From Salegentibacter tibetensis (GTDB taxonomy: Bacteria; Bacteroidota; Bacteroidia; Flavobacteriales; Flavobacteriaceae): DNA of 64,000 nt. Below are positions 61,963 to 64,000 of the stretch, piece after piece (the stretch's first letter is position 1; every line of letters begins with the position of its first letter). Location of the stretch: positions 1-64,000 of the forward strand of contig NZ_JAIQZA010000022.1 of the NCBI RefSeq assembly GCF_020164485.1, in the 5' to 3' direction. A program made the translations under genes and the position numbers. The notes under the pieces were generated by a model. It was not told the DNA's origin. It saw nothing but the letters and a program-made list of their open reading frames with translations, and ran no database searches.

Positions 61963-62517
61963 TTATATAGACGAAATATAAGAGTTAGTTTTCAACTCTC
62001 TTTTTAATCTATTGAGGTTTCGGGATACACTGGCGTCATACTGCAAATCGCCTACCCTTAAAATAAAACCTCCTATAATATCTTTATTGATAACATTTTT
62101 AATCTTAGCCCCGGCTCCGGTTAATTCTTTCACCTTAGCTAAAATCTTTTCTTCCAGCTCTGCATTTAACGGAACAGCCGAAGTCACAATAGCCTCCTGA
62201 GAACGGTTCATCTCATTATATCGAACTATATAATTTCTTGCTACAAGATCAAGAATATTGATTCTTCCGTTTTCAATAAGCACATCAAAACTGCCCTGGG
62301 TAATTTCGCCTGCATCTTTAAAAATTTCCTTTAAACTGGCTTTTTTAACCGATGAATTAACAACCGGACTTTTAAGCATATCGGCAAGATCTGCGCTCTT
62401 TGCAATAGTCTGAAAAATTTGCTGCATATCTGTAAAAACAGTATCTGCTGCATTTTTCTCTTTTGCCAGGTCTAAGATCGCTTTGGCGTAACGTTGTGCT
62501 GCCCTGTTTCCTTTCAT
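61963..62517 (-). CDS. atpH: ATP synthase delta subunit
   Basis: A peripheral stalk subunit of 184 residues that links F1 to the b subunits. It begins MKGNRAAQRYAKAILDLA and has the C-terminal IIGGFILRVGDLQYDASVSR segment typical of the family. Starts six bases after the atpF stop. Confidence 0.96.
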   Translation of the reverse strand: MKGNRAAQRYAKAILDLAKEKNAADTVFTDMQQIFQTIAKSADLADMLKSPVVNSSVKKASLKEIFKDAGEITQGSFDVLIENGRINILDLVARNYIVRYNEMNRSQEAIVTSAVPLNAELEEKILAKVKELTGAGAKIKNVINKDIIGGFILRVGDLQYDASVSRNLNRLKRELKTNSYISSI

Positions 62518-62523
62518 TATATC

Positions 62524-63018
62524 TTAATTTAAGGTAGCGTCGTTCAACATCTTGTCTATCATTTGATGTTGTTTTTCCTCGGTAGACAATTCTTTTCCAA
62601 TTACTTTTTCAGCAATTTCAATAGAAAGTGTAGCTACCTGATTTTTGATATCGGCCATCGCTGCACGTTTTTCCATTTCAATGCTTTCTTTAGCCTTCGC
62701 TACAATAGTATCTGCCTTTTTTTGAGCTTCGCCTTCGGCTTCAGAAATCATCTTCTCCTTCAACTGGCGAGCTTCTTTGAGAATTTCATCTCTTTCGGCA
62801 CGGGCCTGTTGCAATAACTTTTCGTTATCTGCTTTAAGATTTTGCATTTCTTTACGCGCATCTTCAGCAGAAGCAAGAGCCTCGTTAATAGATTCTTCAC
62901 GGGTTCTTACCGCACCAAGAATTGGCTTCCAGGCGAATTTGGCAAGAATAAGCATCAGTACTAAAAATACGATGGTCTGCCAAAAAATTAGACCAACTTC
63001 CGGAGTAATTAAATCCAT
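62524..63018 (-). CDS. atpF: ATP synthase b subunit
   Basis: A 164-residue peripheral stalk protein with an N-terminal membrane helix (about 8-28, VGLIFWQTIVFLVLMLILAK) and a long charged coiled coil (about 30-150). One b gene only is present, so the stalk is probably a homodimer. A terminator-like hairpin precedes the gene. Confidence 0.96.
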   Translation of the reverse strand: MDLITPEVGLIFWQTIVFLVLMLILAKFAWKPILGAVRTREESINEALASAEDARKEMQNLKADNEKLLQQARAERDEILKEARQLKEKMISEAEGEAQKKADTIVAKAKESIEMEKRAAMADIKNQVATLSIEIAEKVIGKELSTEEKQHQMIDKMLNDATLN

Positions 63019-63050
63019 AATTCTTTATTTATATAATACCTGTTAAAATC

Positions 63051-63092
63051 ATTTTTTAAAAAGCCCATTCGCAACCAACCGTTACGAATGGG
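63051..63092 (-). terminator. Terminator-like hairpin between atpE and atpF
   Basis: CCCATTCG (63064-63071) pairs with CGAATGGG (63085-63092). On the minus strand the stem is flanked by AAAA before and CTTTTT after. It lies just downstream of atpE inside the operon, suited to partial termination or mRNA processing that would favour the multi-copy c subunit. Confidence 0.65.
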
Positions 63093-63106
63093 TTTTAGAA
63101 ATCTTC

Positions 63107-63331
63107 TTAGGTGGTCAAAACACCTAATAAAGCAGCTACAACCCCAAAAAGGGCAACACCCTCTACAAGTGCAGCAGCAATAATCATTGCAGTCTGGATT
63201 TTCCCAGAAGCTTCTGGTTGACGGGCAATAGCATCCATTGCTGCACCACCAATTTTACCAACTCCAATAGCGGCTCCAACAACTGCTAATCCAGCTCCTA
63301 AAGCTGCAAGACCTACGTGTAATAATTCCAT
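63107..63331 (-). CDS. atpE: ATP synthase c subunit
   Basis: The proton-carrying ring subunit: 74 residues, two hydrophobic helices with a polar loop ARQPEASGK. The ion-binding carboxylate is Glu57 in AALVEGVALFGVV. The sequence around it lacks the extra Ser/Thr and Gln of sodium-type rings, so protons are the likely coupling ion. The c ring holds several copies per enzyme, and a hairpin after this gene may raise its relative expression. Confidence 0.96.
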   Translation of the reverse strand: MELLHVGLAALGAGLAVVGAAIGVGKIGGAAMDAIARQPEASGKIQTAMIIAAALVEGVALFGVVAALLGVLTT

Positions 63332-63354
63332 AGTATAAAAATTAAAAATTAAAA

Positions 63355-64000
63355 TTAATGATGTTCATGTTCCGCAACTGCCATTCCGATAAACAGGGCA
63401 GACAGCATTGTAAAAATAAACGCTTGAAGGAATGCTACCAGCAATTCCAGTATTGTAATGAAAAGGGCAAAAGGAACCGAGATTCCGGCAACTCCAGCAC
63501 TTTCCAGTATAAATATCAATCCAATTAAACTCAATATAATAATGTGGCCCGCAGTAATGTTCGCAAATAAACGAATCATAAGTGCTACCGGCTTAATAAT
63601 TAGACCAAGCACCTCAACTACAGCCAAAATAGGTTTTACGAATGTAGGTATTCCAGGCATCCATAAAGTATGCTGCCAAAAATCTTTGTTTCCGTTAATC
63701 AATATTAAAGCAAGGGTAAAAAGACCTAAAGAAACGGTTACCGCTATATTTCCTGTTACGTTAGCTGCGCCCGGCAATAAACCCAAAAGGTTGGTAATCC
63801 AGATAAAGAAGAATACTGTTAATAAAAACGGCATAAACTTCATATATTCCTTTTCACCAATTTGAGGCCTTGCGATCTCATCGCGTACAAAAAGCACTAA
63901 TGTCTCCAGAATATTATTGAAGCCTGCAGGAGCATTCTTGTTCTTTTTATGATGCCCGGCTAAACCAAAGAAGAAAATCAACATTAAAATAACCGTTAGA
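63355..64000 (-). CDS. atpB: ATP synthase a subunit, N-terminus beyond the window
   Basis: The visible 3' part encodes 215 residues of the proton-channel subunit. The essential Arg lies in LIIKPVALMIRLFANITAGH, and the C-terminal ILELLVAFLQAFIFTMLSALFIG is the last channel helix. The frame stays open through the right edge (LTVILMLIFFFGLAG), so the apparent ATG at 63984 is internal. Flavobacterial AtpB has a long N-terminal extension that must lie beyond 64000. Confidence 0.95.
   Translation of the reverse strand, partial: LTVILMLIFFFGLAGHHKKNKNAPAGFNNILETLVLFVRDEIARPQIGEKEYMKFMPFLLTVFFFIWITNLLGLLPGAANVTGNIAVTVSLGLFTLALILINGNKDFWQHTLWMPGIPTFVKPILAVVEVLGLIIKPVALMIRLFANITAGHIIILSLIGLIFILESAGVAGISVPFALFITILELLVAFLQAFIFTMLSALFIGMAVAEHEHH

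Noticed and set aside
63984-64000. ATG at 63984 as start of atpB
   Set aside because: The frame continues open to the window edge with hydrophobic codons, and AtpB of this group is much longer at its N-terminus.

Overview
The window looks like chromosomal DNA of a marine-type member of the Flavobacteriaceae (phylum Bacteroidota), of the Gramella/Salegentibacter/Zunongwangia kind. Supporting signs are AT-rich intergenic DNA, no Shine-Dalgarno sequences before most genes, promoters of the Bacteroidota form TTG-N17-23-TAnnTTTG (textbook copy before the tRNA-Asn), a TonB-dependent receptor with an N-terminal carboxypeptidase-like domain, the gliding lipoprotein GldH, an HU-CCDC81/SPOR protein and several intergenic palindromic repeats. 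Genus-level placement is inference.

Layout. 1-1.8 kb: remains of a mobile region next to tRNA-Asn. The end of an IS21-like element has cut off the 3' part of a group II intron, and the intron 5' end sits just behind an intrinsic terminator. 2-10 kb: site-2 protease RseP, a SCO1-type protein, a secreted protein, and a metal module (ZIP transporter plus DtxR/MntR-type regulator, divergent from a TonB receptor with a palindromic operator candidate between them), then a J-domain protein. 10-17 kb: housekeeping and repair genes (bacilliredoxin, PlsC-like acyltransferase, HD protein, Fpg/MutM, radical SAM protein, enoyl-CoA hydratase, NtrY-like sensor kinase). 17-29 kb: haem biosynthesis. HemJ-like oxidase, a toxin-antitoxin pair, MATE exporter and HemH lie on the minus strand. 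An AraC-type regulator is divergent from hemA-hemC-hemD-hemE-(unknown)-hemF-hemB. Only hemL of the C5 route to haem is not seen here.

29-35 kb: small membrane proteins, a CBS-domain protein overlapping an O6-alkylguanine methyltransferase, a serine hydrolase overlapping a PolB-like exonuclease, and the two CoA-transferase subunits with a four-helix-bundle gene between them. 35-41 kb: PBP1A, GldH and RicT/PSP1 in tight linkage, then TrhO. 41-45 kb: a probable structured RNA divergent from recA, then a surface lipoprotein, an ECF sigma factor, and a protein that joins an anti-sigma-like N-terminus and one membrane helix to a C-terminal beta-barrel. 45-55 kb: an Acr3-like transporter, a second PlsC-like protein, trpS, dprA, the HU/SPOR protein, an acyl-CoA thioesterase, a lipoprotein gene broken by one in-frame stop, and an EnvC-like/DUF4292/TPR cell-envelope group. 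55-64 kb: nucleotidyltransferase, dut, flippase, a lipoprotein, and the F1Fo ATP synthase operon atpB-E-F-H-A-G, with atpB running off the right edge.

I see no CRISPR array, rRNA, phage module or recognisable defence island. The best candidates for something under-described are the sigma/barrel operon, the RNA upstream of recA, the hairpins inside the atp operon and the intron/IS/tRNA junction.
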